A DNA stretch of 64,000 nucleotides, from NCBI GenBank assembly GCA_963754955.1, contig CAVWHY010000005.1, forward strand, positions 124,001 through 188,000. Reading direction: 5' to 3'. The DNA comes from CAVQJU01 sp963754955 (GTDB lineage: Bacteria > Acidobacteriota > Vicinamibacteria > Vicinamibacterales > CAVVIG01). The translations under genes were made by a program, and so were the position numbers. The notes beneath the pieces are model-generated. The model was not told the origin of the DNA and searched no databases. It saw only the letters and a program-made list of their open reading frames with translations. Positions 9,948 to 17,704 of this stretch are shown here, piece after piece. Within the stretch, counting starts at the first letter, position 1, and the number at the start of each line of letters is the position of its first letter.

Positions 9948-12245
9948 GTGACGCACTACGTCATCCGCTTCGCGCGCAACGCGACCATCGCGGCGCTGTT
10001 CGTGGTGGCGGCGCTGCTCGGCATCCTCAGCGGTGTGCTCTTCGCCTACGCGGGCGACCTCCCGCAGGTCTCCGCCCTCGACGACTACTCGCCGAGCACC
10101 ATCACGCGGCTCTACTCCGCGCAGGGCAAAGTCATCGGCGAATTCGCCACGCAGCGCCGCGTCGTCGTCGGCTACGACGACATCAACCCGGCGCTGAAGC
10201 AGGCGATCATCGCGACCGAAGACGCCGAGTTCGAGCGCCACCTCGGCGTGAACGTCTGGCGTATTTTCGTCGCCGCCTTCATCGACATCGTCGAACGTCG
10301 CCGGGATCAGGGCGCGAGCACGCTGACACAGCAGGTCGCCCGCAACCTCGATCAGTTCGGCCTGACGAAGCAGAAGCTCTTCGAGCGCAAGATTCGCGAG
10401 ATCGTCCTGGCGATCCAGATCGAGAAGCGCTACTCGAAGAAGGAGATCTTCACGATCTACTGCAACCAGATGTACATGGGCCACGGCGCCTACGGCATCG
10501 AGGCGGCGTCGCGCCTGTATTTCGACAAGTCGAACAAGCAGCTCAGCCTCGAGGAAGCGGCGCTCATCGCGGGCATTTTCCAGTCGCCCGAGCGGCAGAG
10601 CCCGTTCGTGGACATGAAGCGCGCCGTCTCCCGCCGCAACATCGTGCTGCAGCGGATGGCCGACGAGCACTACATCACGCAGGCGCGGGCCGACGAAGCC
10701 AGGCAGAAGCCGATCGTCACGCGCGGGCAGCCCAATCAGCCGCCCGGCATCGCGCCGTTTTTCGTGGAGGAAGTCCGCAAGCACCTCGAGCGCCAGTACG
10801 GCGCGAAGGCGCTGTACGAAAACGGCCTGGCCGTGACGACGACGCTCGACGCGGGGCTGCAGGACCTGGCCAACAAGACGATCGAGCACGGCCTTCGCGC
10901 GTACGACAAGCGCCACGGCTGGCGGAAGCCGACGCGGAATATCCTGGCGCTGCGGCAAGACGCTCGAGACCTACAGCGACGATCGCTGGAACCGGCCGAT
11001 CGCCGTCGGGGACGTCGTGCCGGCCGTCGTGGTCACGGCCCCGAAGGCCGGCGCGGCGCACCTGCAGTTCGGGCCGTATCACGCGGAGCTCGCCCGCGAT
11101 GGCTATGCGTGGACACGCAAGGCGTCTGCGGCGGATCTCTTCAAGCCGGGCGACCTGATCGAGGTGGCCGTCACCAAGATCGACGCCGCGACCGGCGCGG
11201 CCACCGTGACGCTGGACCAGACGCCGCTCGCCGAGGCCGCGCTGCTCGCCATCGATAACCACACCGGTCAGATCAAGGCGATGGTCGGCGGCTGGAGCTT
11301 CAGCCGCAGCAAGTTCAACCGCGCGGTGCAGGCATATCGTCAGCTCGGCTCCACGTTCAAGCCGATCGTCTACACGGCGGCGATCGATCGCGGTTACACG
11401 CCGAGTTCCATCATCGTGGACGCCCCCGTGAGCTACACCGTCAGGCAACGGCCAGACGTGGAGCCCGCAGAACTACGATCACAAGTTCCTCGGGCCCGTC
11501 ACGCTGCGATACGCCATCGAGGAATCGCGCAATATCCCCGCGATCAAGATGATGGAGACGCTGGGCCCGAAGCACGTGCTCGAGTACGCCAAACGCTTCG
11601 GGTTCGAGGAGGACTTCCCGCCGTACCTGCCGATCGCGCTCGGCGCGGGCGACGCGACGCTGCTCGATATCACGAGCGCCTACACGGCCTTCCCGAATCA
11701 GGGCGTGCGGATGAAGCCGTTCTCCGTGCTGAACGTGAAGGACCGCGACGGCAACCTGCTCGAGGAGAACCGTTCCGAACCGAGCGACGTCATCCGCGCC
11801 GACACGGCGTACGTGATGACCAACATGCTGCGCGGCGTCCTCAGCCTCCGCGGCACCGGCGCGAGGGCGGCCAGCATGGCGGCCGAGTGGCCGCTGGCCG
11901 GCAAGACCGGAACGGTCGACGAGAACACCGACGCGTGGTTCGTCGGCTTCGATCCCGACATCACCGTCGGCGTCTGGATCGGCTTCGACGACAAGCGGAA
12001 GTCGCTCGGGACCGCGGAACAAGGCGCCTTCGCTGCGCTGCCGATGTGGATGGAGTTCATGCGCGGCTACATCGACGGCCGACCCGACAAAGGACGATCC
12101 GCCCGACTTCGACGTGCCGGGCAACATCGTGTTCCTGCCCGTCGACAAGACAAACGGCGCACTCGTGGCCGGCGGATCGACCGGCGCCATCGACGAGGCG
12201 TTCATCTCCGGCACGCAGCCCGGCGGCCTGAATCACGCGCCGTAG
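9948..12245 (+). CDS. class A penicillin-binding protein (PBP1A-type), three frameshifts
   Basis: Bifunctional peptidoglycan glycosyltransferase/transpeptidase in the inner membrane. One N-terminal membrane segment (about residues 12-34) precedes the GT51 domain with AIIATEDAEFERHLGVNVWR, GASTLTQQVARNL, KEIFTIYCNQMYMGHGAYGI and LEEAALIAGIFQSPERQSP. After an indel near 10960 an OB-like insert reads VVPAVVVTAPKAGAAHLQFG. The transpeptidase has the serine motif LGSTFKPIVYTAAIDRGYTP, then, after an indel near 11450, the SxN motif EESRNIPAIKMMETLG and the KTGT motif LAGKTGTVDENTDAWFVGFD. A third indel at an AAA run near 12090 precedes the end NHAP. The three indels sum to zero, giving 765 residues. 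Confidence 0.93.
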
Positions 12246-12260
12246 CACAACTCCGCGCGC

Positions 12261-12335
12261 GCAACGCAGAACGAGGAACGCACAACGAAGAAATAGAGGC
12301 TTCGCTTCGTTCGCCGTTCTACGTTCTCCGTTTCC
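12261..12335. repeat. inverted pair of heptamer arrays between convergent genes
   Basis: Left arm: GCAACGC, AGAACGA, GGAACGC, ACAACGA (12261-12288). Right arm: CGTTCGC, CGTTCTA, CGTTCTC, CGTTTCC (12308-12335). The right arm is the complement of the left motif, so a long imperfect hairpin can form between the PBP gene and murJ. The murJ stop codon lies inside the right arm. It may act as a two-way terminator, though there is no U run. Confidence 0.8.
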
Positions 12336-13896
12336 TCCTCAGCATATCGGTCGCCTCCGGCACTCCCAGCGCGACCGTCGCGCCGACGTACGCCAGCCCG
12401 AACGGGCCGAGCACGGCGATCGCGACCACGACGGGATGCAGCGGCGGCAGCATCAGCTTGATGCCCCAGGCAACTGCCGCGCCGGCAATCGCGGACATCC
12501 AGAGTTTCGCGGCGTAGGACACGGGCAGGCCCGTCCGGCCGATGCGCGCGTTCATCGTGCGGCGCAGCATCAGCATCTCCACCCAGCCCGCCACGCCGGC
12601 CGACGCCGTGAGGCCCGCGGCGCCCCACCGCGGCGCGATGCCGAGCGGACCCGGCAGCCAGAACGCCGCCGCGTACCCGAGCACCGTCGTCAAGCGCGAC
12701 GCGAACGAACGGCGTAGCGCAGCGGCGTGCGCGTGTCGCGAAGCGCGTAGTAGGTGGACGAGTACAGCCGGCCCAGCGTCTGCGCCAGCAGCCCAACCGC
12801 CGAACCGGCCAGGATCGCCCACACGTACTGCGCGTCGGCGCGGACGAAGCGTCCGGTCTGCAGGAGCGCGCCCGCGACGACGTCGCCGAGCGCCAGAAAC
12901 GCCATCGCGGACGGCACCACGAAGAACGCGATCCGCCGGAGTCCCGCATCGAGCCGCTGGCGGACGGCTCCCCTCCGTCGGCGGCCGGCGGTGGCCGCGC
13001 CCGACATCGCCGGCAGTTCGGCGGCCGAGACCGCCATTCCGAACAGGCTGACCGGCAGAAGCGTCAGCGTAGTGGCGTTCGACAGTGCCGCGACCGCGCC
13101 CCCGGGCAGCCAGGTGGCGAGCAGCGTATCGATGTACGCCGCTGAGCTGGACGACGCCCCGACTGACGAACACCGGCGCGAAGTTCCGCACGACGGTCCG
13201 CACCTCGGCGGAGGCGGTGTCGAACGCGAGGCGAAGATCCGGCGCCAGCCGCAGCACGAACGGCACCTGCACCGCGAACTGCAGCGCGCTTCCGACCACC
13301 GATCCCCAGCCGAGATACACGGCCAGCGTGGGCAGCGAGGTGTGCCCGCCGAAGATCAGAAGCGTCGCGATCATCGCGACGTTCCACATGACGCCGGACG
13401 CGTAGGACAGCAGGAACCGGCGGTGGCTGTTGAGAACGCCCAGGCACCAGGCGGACAACACGAGCAGGCCCGTTCCCGGAAACAGCACGCGGACGATGTC
13501 GATGGTCAGCGTGCGCGTGTCGCCGTGAAAACCGGGCGCGATGACGTCGATGAACAGCGGCGTCGCCAGCATCGCCCGCCAGCGACGAGCACCGAGACGA
13601 CGAGCGCCAGCAGCGCCGCGACGGCGCCGGCCACGCGGTCGGCGCCGCGCCGATCGCCGCGCGCGAGCAGCGCCGGCGTACACCGGGATGAACGACGCCG
13701 ACAGCGCGCCTTCGCCGAACAGGTTCTGCAGGAAATTGGGAATGCGGAGCGCCGCGTAGAACGCGTCGGCCTCGAGCCCGAGACCGAAGTAGTGGGCGAA
13801 GACGCGCTGCCGGACGAGCCCGGCGATGCGGCTGCAGAAGATGCCCAGCGCGACCAGCGCCGCGGACCGTCCCGGCCGCGCCTCCACGCTAGTCAA
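12319..13896 (-). CDS. murJ: MurJ/MviN lipid II flippase, several frameshifts
   Basis: Multi-pass inner-membrane flippase that moves lipid II for peptidoglycan synthesis. The N-terminus reads LVALGIFCSRIAGLVRQRVF, HYFGLGLEADAFYAALRIPN, FLQNLFGEGALSASFIPVYA, the MurJ signature. Later blocks include LLVLSAWCLGVLNSHRRFLL, LPTLAVYLGWGSVVGSALQF, VAFLALGDVVAGALLQTGRF (in another frame), LAQTLGRLYSSTYYALRDTR and the C-terminal helices ending MLRRKRRT. Indels near 13580-13650, 13140, 12960 and 12700 are needed but net to zero. The start is TTG 13896 or GTG 13887; it overlaps the prfB stop, so murJ follows prfB in one transcript. Convergent with the PBP gene. Confidence 0.92.
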   Translation of the reverse strand: MTSVEARPGRSAALVALGIFCSRIAGLVRQRVFAHYFGLGLEADAFYAALRIPNFLQNLFGEGALSASFIPVYAGAARARRSARRRPRGRRRRGAAGARRLGARRWRAMLATPLFIDVIAPGFHGDTRTLTIDIVRVLFPGTGLLVLSAWCLGVLNSHRRFLLSYASGVMWNVAMIATLLIFGGHTSLPTLAVYLGWGSVVGSALQFAVQVPFVLRLAPDLRLAFDTASAEVRTVVRNFAPVFVSRGVVQLSGVHRYAARHLAARGRGRGTVERHYADASAGQPVRNGGLGRRTAGDVGRGHRRPPTEGSRPPAARCGTPADRVLRGAVRDGVSGARRRRRGRAPADRTLRPRRRAVRVGDPGRFGGWAAGADAGPAVLVHLLRASRHAHAAALRRSFASRLTTVLGYAAAFWLPGPLGIAPRWGAAGLTASAGVAGWVEMLMLRRTMNARIGRTGLPVSYAAKLWMSAIAGAAVAWGIKLMLPPLHPVVVAIAVLGPFGLAYVGATVALGVPEATDMLRRKRRT

Positions 13897-15029
13897 GGTC
13901 GTCGTCTGGCGCAGCCTGGCCGAGCGTGCCGCTCGATTTCTTCATCAGGTAGGTCTTGATGAACACGTCGATGTCGCCGTCCAGCACCCGGTTCACGTCG
14001 CCGACCTGTTCCTTGGTGCGGTGATCCTTGACCATCTGGTACGGGTGCAGCACGTAGCTGCGGATCTGGCTGCCGAACGCGATCGCGCTTCTTGGCCCCG
14101 CCGATCTGATCCAGCTTGGCCTGGTTCTCCTTCATCTTCAGATCGTAGAGACGCGCCTTGAGCACCCGCATCGCGGAGTCCTTGTTGCGGTGCTGCGAGC
14201 GCTCGTTCTGGCACGACACGACGATGCCGGTCGGCAGGTGCGTGATGCGGATGGCGGAGTCGGTGACGTTGACGTGCTGGCCGCCGGCGCCGCTCGATCG
14301 GAACGTGTCGATGCGGATGTCCTTGTCGTCGATCTCGACTTCGACGTCTTCGGGCAGCTCGGGCCAGACGTACAGCGAGGCGAACGACGTGTGGCGGCGT
14401 GCGGCCGGAATCGAACGGCGAGATGCGCACGAGCCGGTGGACGCCGGCCTCCGCCGAGAGCAGGCCGTACGCGTACTCGCCGACCACGGTGAACGTGGCG
14501 CTCTTGAGGCCGGCCTCGTCGCCCGGCTGATAGTCGATGAGCTCGCGCCTGAAGCCGCGGCGCTCCGTCCAGCGCATGTACATGCGGAGCAGCATCTCCG
14601 CCCAGTCCTGCGATTCGGTTCCGCCGGCGCCCGGGTGAATCGTCACGATCGCGTTCTTGCGGTCGTGCTCGCCGCCGAGCATCTTCTTGATCTCGCCGGC
14701 CTGCACTTCCTGGTCGAGCGCGTCGACGGCCTGCGCGAACTCGGCGTCGACCGCTTCGCCCGCCGCGGCCCACTCGATGAGGACGCCGAGGTCGTCGCTC
14801 TTCTTCTTGAGCGACGCCACGAGCTCGCGGTCCTGTTCGAGCCGGCGGCGGCGCTGCAGGACGCGTCTGGGCTTCGGCCTGGTCTTTCCAGAAATCGGGC
14901 GCGGCGGCGCGCGCCTCGAGGCGGGTCAGTTCGTCAGCGGGGTGAGCGCCTTCAAAGATAGCTCCGCAGATCCGCCGCACGCCGGCTGAGATCCTGGTAG
15001 CGGCGCATCAAGTCGTCGACAGTCGGCAT
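13889..15029 (-). CDS. prfB: peptide chain release factor 2 with programmed +1 frameshift
   Basis: Recognises UGA and UAA stop codons and triggers peptide release. ATG 15029 opens MPTVDDLMRRYQDLSRRAAD and reaches LRSYL, then a TGA as codon 26. The frame resumes +1 as EGAHPADELTRLEARAAAPD. The catalytic GGQ motif (SSGAGGQHVNVTDSAIRITH) and the AIVTIHPGAGGTESQDWAEM region are present, in the expected order. Besides the programmed site, indels near 14870, 14400 and 14090 look like sequence errors. Length 1141 bases equals 3 x 380 + 1, as expected for one +1 shift if the others cancel. It lies directly downstream of lnt, with its own promoter-like -10. Confidence 0.93.
14952..14966 (-). promoter_or_regulatory. 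prfB programmed frameshift site
   Basis: On the minus strand the sequence reads CGG AGC TAT CTT TGA A. The CTT TGA slip site (14957-14952) with an SD-like GGAG placed just upstream matches the autoregulatory +1 site of bacterial prfB genes, where low RF2 lets the ribosome slip past the UGA. Confidence 0.88.
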
Positions 15030-15034
15030 GGCCG

Positions 15035-16570
15035 CTATTGTACACGCCGCGGCTTCGCCCTCGAGAGCCCCAGGAGGACGAGCGTCGCCGTCGCCGACGC
15101 ATACGCGAACACGTCGCCCGCCTGCGCGTAGATCGTCGCGGCGGTGAGCAGCCGGACGTCTCCCACGACGAGCGCCGGGTGATAGATGTCGGTGCGCTCG
15201 AGGACGTGGCCGTACGGATCGACGATGCCGCTGATGCCGGTGTTGGCGGCCCGCACGAGATAGCGGCCCTCCTCGATGGCGCGCATCGATGCCTGTTCGA
15301 AATGCTGATAGGGCGCGGACGTCGGGCCGAACCAGGCGTCGTTGGTGATGGTGGTCAGCAGTTCGCTGCCGCCGCGCACGAATCGCCGCACGAGATCCGG
15401 GTAGATGACCTCGTAGCAGATCGCGACGCTGACCCGGTGATCGCCCACCGTGAGCAGCGTCGGCTCGGTGCCCGCGTCGAACCCGGTGCCGATCGCCTCG
15501 ACGAGCGGACCCACGAAGAACAACAGCTTCTTGAGCGGCACGTACTCGCCCCACGGCACGAGGTGCATCTTGTGATACACGCCGCCGGTCGTCCCGTCGG
15601 CCCGGACCAGAAACGCGGAGTTGAACTCCTTGTCGACGCGGCGCGCCGGCCCGCTGCCTCTCCACTCGACGTGATCGCTGCCGAATAGAATCGGCACGCG
15701 GCTCTCCTTCGCCAGCGTGCGCAACCGTGCCGCGCCCATCAGGTCTTCCTCGAACCGGAACGGCGTGGACGACTCCGGCCAGATCACCAGCGCCGCGCCG
15801 CGCCCGATCGCCTGCTGGGTCATGTTCAGGTAGTCCCCGAAAATGGCGACGCTGCGTGACACGTCCCATTTCTGCGCCTGATCGACGTTGCCCTGCACGA
15901 GCCCGACGCGCATCGGCTGCCCGCTTCGTGTCAGCGCGGCGTCCCGCGCGCGGGCACCGCCCCAGAGCGCGATCCCGCCGATGAGCAGCGCCACGGCGGC
16001 GGCGGGAACGTAGGCGCGCCGCATCGCCACGCCGACGACCGCGGCGTTCGCCGCGGCCACGAGGCCGGACACCCCGAACACGCCGACGACGCTGGCCAGC
16101 TGCGCGATCGGCAGCACCGTCGCCTGGCTGTAGCCGAGCAGGACCCAGGGGAACCCGGTGAACAGGTAGGCGCGCCCGAGTTCCATGGTCGTCCATACCA
16201 GCGGGGCGACGGCGAGCGCGCGCAGCCCGAACGCGATGAGGAACCGGCGCATCAGGATCGCGAAGACCGAAACATACAGAGACAGATACACCACGAAGGC
16301 GGCATTCAGCACGCCGGCGACGAGGGGGTGCAGCATGCCGTACACGCTCATCACGCCGCTCATCCAGTACAGCGTGCCGGCAAAGTAGACGACGCCGGAC
16401 GTCAGCCCGAGGGCAGATGCGCGCAGCAGTGTGACCGGCTGCGCCAGCGCGAGGAGTAGCGGCGCCAGCGCGATCCAGGCGACCGCCGGGTGGCCGAATT
16501 TCGGAAAGCTGAACGCGAGCAGGACGCCGGACGCGGCGGCCAGCGAGAACGTGTAAGCGCGTGTGGCCAA
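15035..16570 (-). CDS. lnt: apolipoprotein N-acyltransferase
   Basis: Inner-membrane enzyme that adds the third acyl chain to lipoproteins. 511 residues, intact. The N-terminal half is made of several membrane helices (for example AAASGVLLAFSFPKFGHPAV and TSGVVYFAGTLYWMSGVMSV). The C-terminal nitrilase-like domain carries the catalytic triad: Glu in LVIWPESSTPF, Lys in YHKMHLVPWGEYVP and Cys in VAICYEVIYPDLVRRF. TITNDAWFGPTSAPYQHFEQ is the usual follow-on motif. A last helix precedes the basic C-terminus KPRRVQ. Upstream of prfB and murJ on the same strand. Its presence supports a Gram-negative envelope. Confidence 0.96.
   Translation of the reverse strand: MATRAYTFSLAAASGVLLAFSFPKFGHPAVAWIALAPLLLALAQPVTLLRASALGLTSGVVYFAGTLYWMSGVMSVYGMLHPLVAGVLNAAFVVYLSLYVSVFAILMRRFLIAFGLRALAVAPLVWTTMELGRAYLFTGFPWVLLGYSQATVLPIAQLASVVGVFGVSGLVAAANAAVVGVAMRRAYVPAAAVALLIGGIALWGGARARDAALTRSGQPMRVGLVQGNVDQAQKWDVSRSVAIFGDYLNMTQQAIGRGAALVIWPESSTPFRFEEDLMGAARLRTLAKESRVPILFGSDHVEWRGSGPARRVDKEFNSAFLVRADGTTGGVYHKMHLVPWGEYVPLKKLLFFVGPLVEAIGTGFDAGTEPTLLTVGDHRVSVAICYEVIYPDLVRRFVRGGSELLTTITNDAWFGPTSAPYQHFEQASMRAIEEGRYLVRAANTGISGIVDPYGHVLERTDIYHPALVVGDVRLLTAATIYAQAGDVFAYASATATLVLLGLSRAKPRRVQ
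15037..15042 (-). promoter_or_regulatory. -10 element for prfB inside the lnt 3' end
   Basis: TACAAT on the minus strand, 7 bases before the prfB ATG (15029), overlapping the lnt stop codon. The spacing predicts a leaderless or near-leaderless prfB transcript. Confidence 0.5.
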
Positions 16571-16707
16571 TCGTCCCAGTTTAACCCTGAGCCAATTTGT
16601 TGGCTTCCGCCGCGTATACCAGTGAACCGAGACGCAAACCCGGCAAGCCCATTAGAGGCACAGTTCAACATCCCGGCATCCTGCGTCTCACTGAGGAGGG
16701 TAGTCAC

Positions 16708-17103
16708 ATGTTCAGCAACCTGAAAGTCGCGGCAATCGGCGCTCTGTTCCTCGGTCTCGTGGCAGCGGCGGGCTCCAGCATCGCCGCGGGCAACGTGGAC
16801 ACGCACACCAACTACATCACGTTCAGCGGCCGCGTCGCGCTGCCGGGCGTGGAGTTGGCCGCGGGCACCTACATCTTCGAGACTCCGACCAACGCCATGT
16901 CGAACGCCGTCGTTCGCGTGTCGAGCCAGGATCGCCGGAAGGTGTACCTGACGGCGTTCACCCGCCAGGTCGAGCGTCCGCGGAACGACCGGGGCAAGCT
17001 GCTCGTCACGATCGGTGAACCGACGCCCGGGTCGGCGCCGCCCGTGTCGACCTGGTTCCCTATCGGCGAGTCGGTCGGGCACCAGTTCATCTACGGTCAG
17101 TAA
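16708..17103 (+). CDS. small secreted protein of unknown function
   Basis: 131 residues, intact. The ATG at 16708 is chosen because a strong GAGGAGGG ribosome site lies 8 bases upstream; the frame is open further 5' without a better start. The signal peptide reads NLKVAAIGALFLGLVAAAGS with cleavage after SIAAG. The mature part has YITFSGRVALPGVELAAGTY, a strand-rich middle VVRVSSQDRRKVYLTAF, and ends SVGHQFIYGQ. Such short beta-rich exported proteins are common in acidobacteria, but no function is known. Divergent from lnt; followed by a hairpin at 17113-17151. Confidence 0.75.
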   Translation: MFSNLKVAAIGALFLGLVAAAGSSIAAGNVDTHTNYITFSGRVALPGVELAAGTYIFETPTNAMSNAVVRVSSQDRRKVYLTAFTRQVERPRNDRGKLLVTIGEPTPGSAPPVSTWFPIGESVGHQFIYGQ

Positions 17104-17112
17104 CCGCGGCGT

Positions 17113-17151
17113 GAGGGGCCGTTTTCCGGGGACTGCCCGGGAAACGGCCTC
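17113..17151 (+). terminator. strong hairpin after the small secreted protein
   Basis: GAGGGGCCGTTTTCCGGG, loop GACTG, then CCCGGGAAACGGCCTC: an almost perfect 16-base-pair stem beginning 10 bases after the stop codon. No clear T run follows, so it may block transcription only partly or stabilise the 3' end. Confidence 0.6.
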
Positions 17152-17245
17152 CGCGTGTACCCCCAGGCTCGTCCTTCCCTTTCCTGCTGCAGTTTGCCCC
17201 CGTCACTTTGCTGCGACTTTGCTTCAACGGGCCCTCTCGCCAGCG

Positions 17246-17251
17246 TAGAAT
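17246..17251 (+). promoter_or_regulatory. -10 element before the CHRD gene
   Basis: TAGAAT lies 9 bases before the ATG at 17261, leaving room for only a two- or three-base leader. No ribosome-binding site is seen. Confidence 0.45.
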
Positions 17252-17260
17252 AGCCATGCG

Positions 17261-17704
17261 ATGCGCCCGGTCTTACTTACCGTTGTTTCCGCTCTCGGAG
17301 CCGCCGGGATCGGTGCGGCCGTGCTGGCCGGCGCGCAGGCCCAGCCCGCCAGTTTCCGGGCGCGCCTGACCCCCGTACCGGTGGAAACCTCGACGGCTGC
17401 GAGCATCACGGGCTCGGGAATGGTCACGGCCACGGTGGACGGCGCCCGGATGACCCTGACCGGCAGCTTCACGGGAATGAAAAGCGCCGCGACAATCGCG
17501 CAGATGCACTTCGGCGCGCGCGGCGTCCGCGGCCCGGTCGAGTTCGATCTCATGGTCGAGAACGCGCCGAGCGGCTCGATTCGTGGAAGCGCCAGCCTTA
17601 CGAAAGCCCAACTCGATTCGCTTCGCAAGGGCTGGTTCTACGTCCAGATCCACGCCGAGAAGGCGCCCGACGGAAACCTCTGGGGATGGCTGCTGCCGGT
17701 ATGA
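17261..17704 (+). CDS. CHRD-domain secreted protein
   Basis: 147 residues. A signal peptide (LLTVVSALGAAGIGAAVLAG) precedes a single CHRD-like domain: SITGSGMVTATVDGARMTLT, GSFTGMKSAATIAQMHFGAR and the hallmark C-terminus GWFYVQIHAEKAPDGNLWGW. CHRD domains are extracellular and of unclear molecular role in bacteria. The stop overlaps the start of the DUF1592 gene (GTATGA), so the two are translationally coupled. This makes it part of the exported DUF1592/DUF1552 group. Confidence 0.85.
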   Translation: MRPVLLTVVSALGAAGIGAAVLAGAQAQPASFRARLTPVPVETSTAASITGSGMVTATVDGARMTLTGSFTGMKSAATIAQMHFGARGVRGPVEFDLMVENAPSGSIRGSASLTKAQLDSLRKGWFYVQIHAEKAPDGNLWGWLLPV

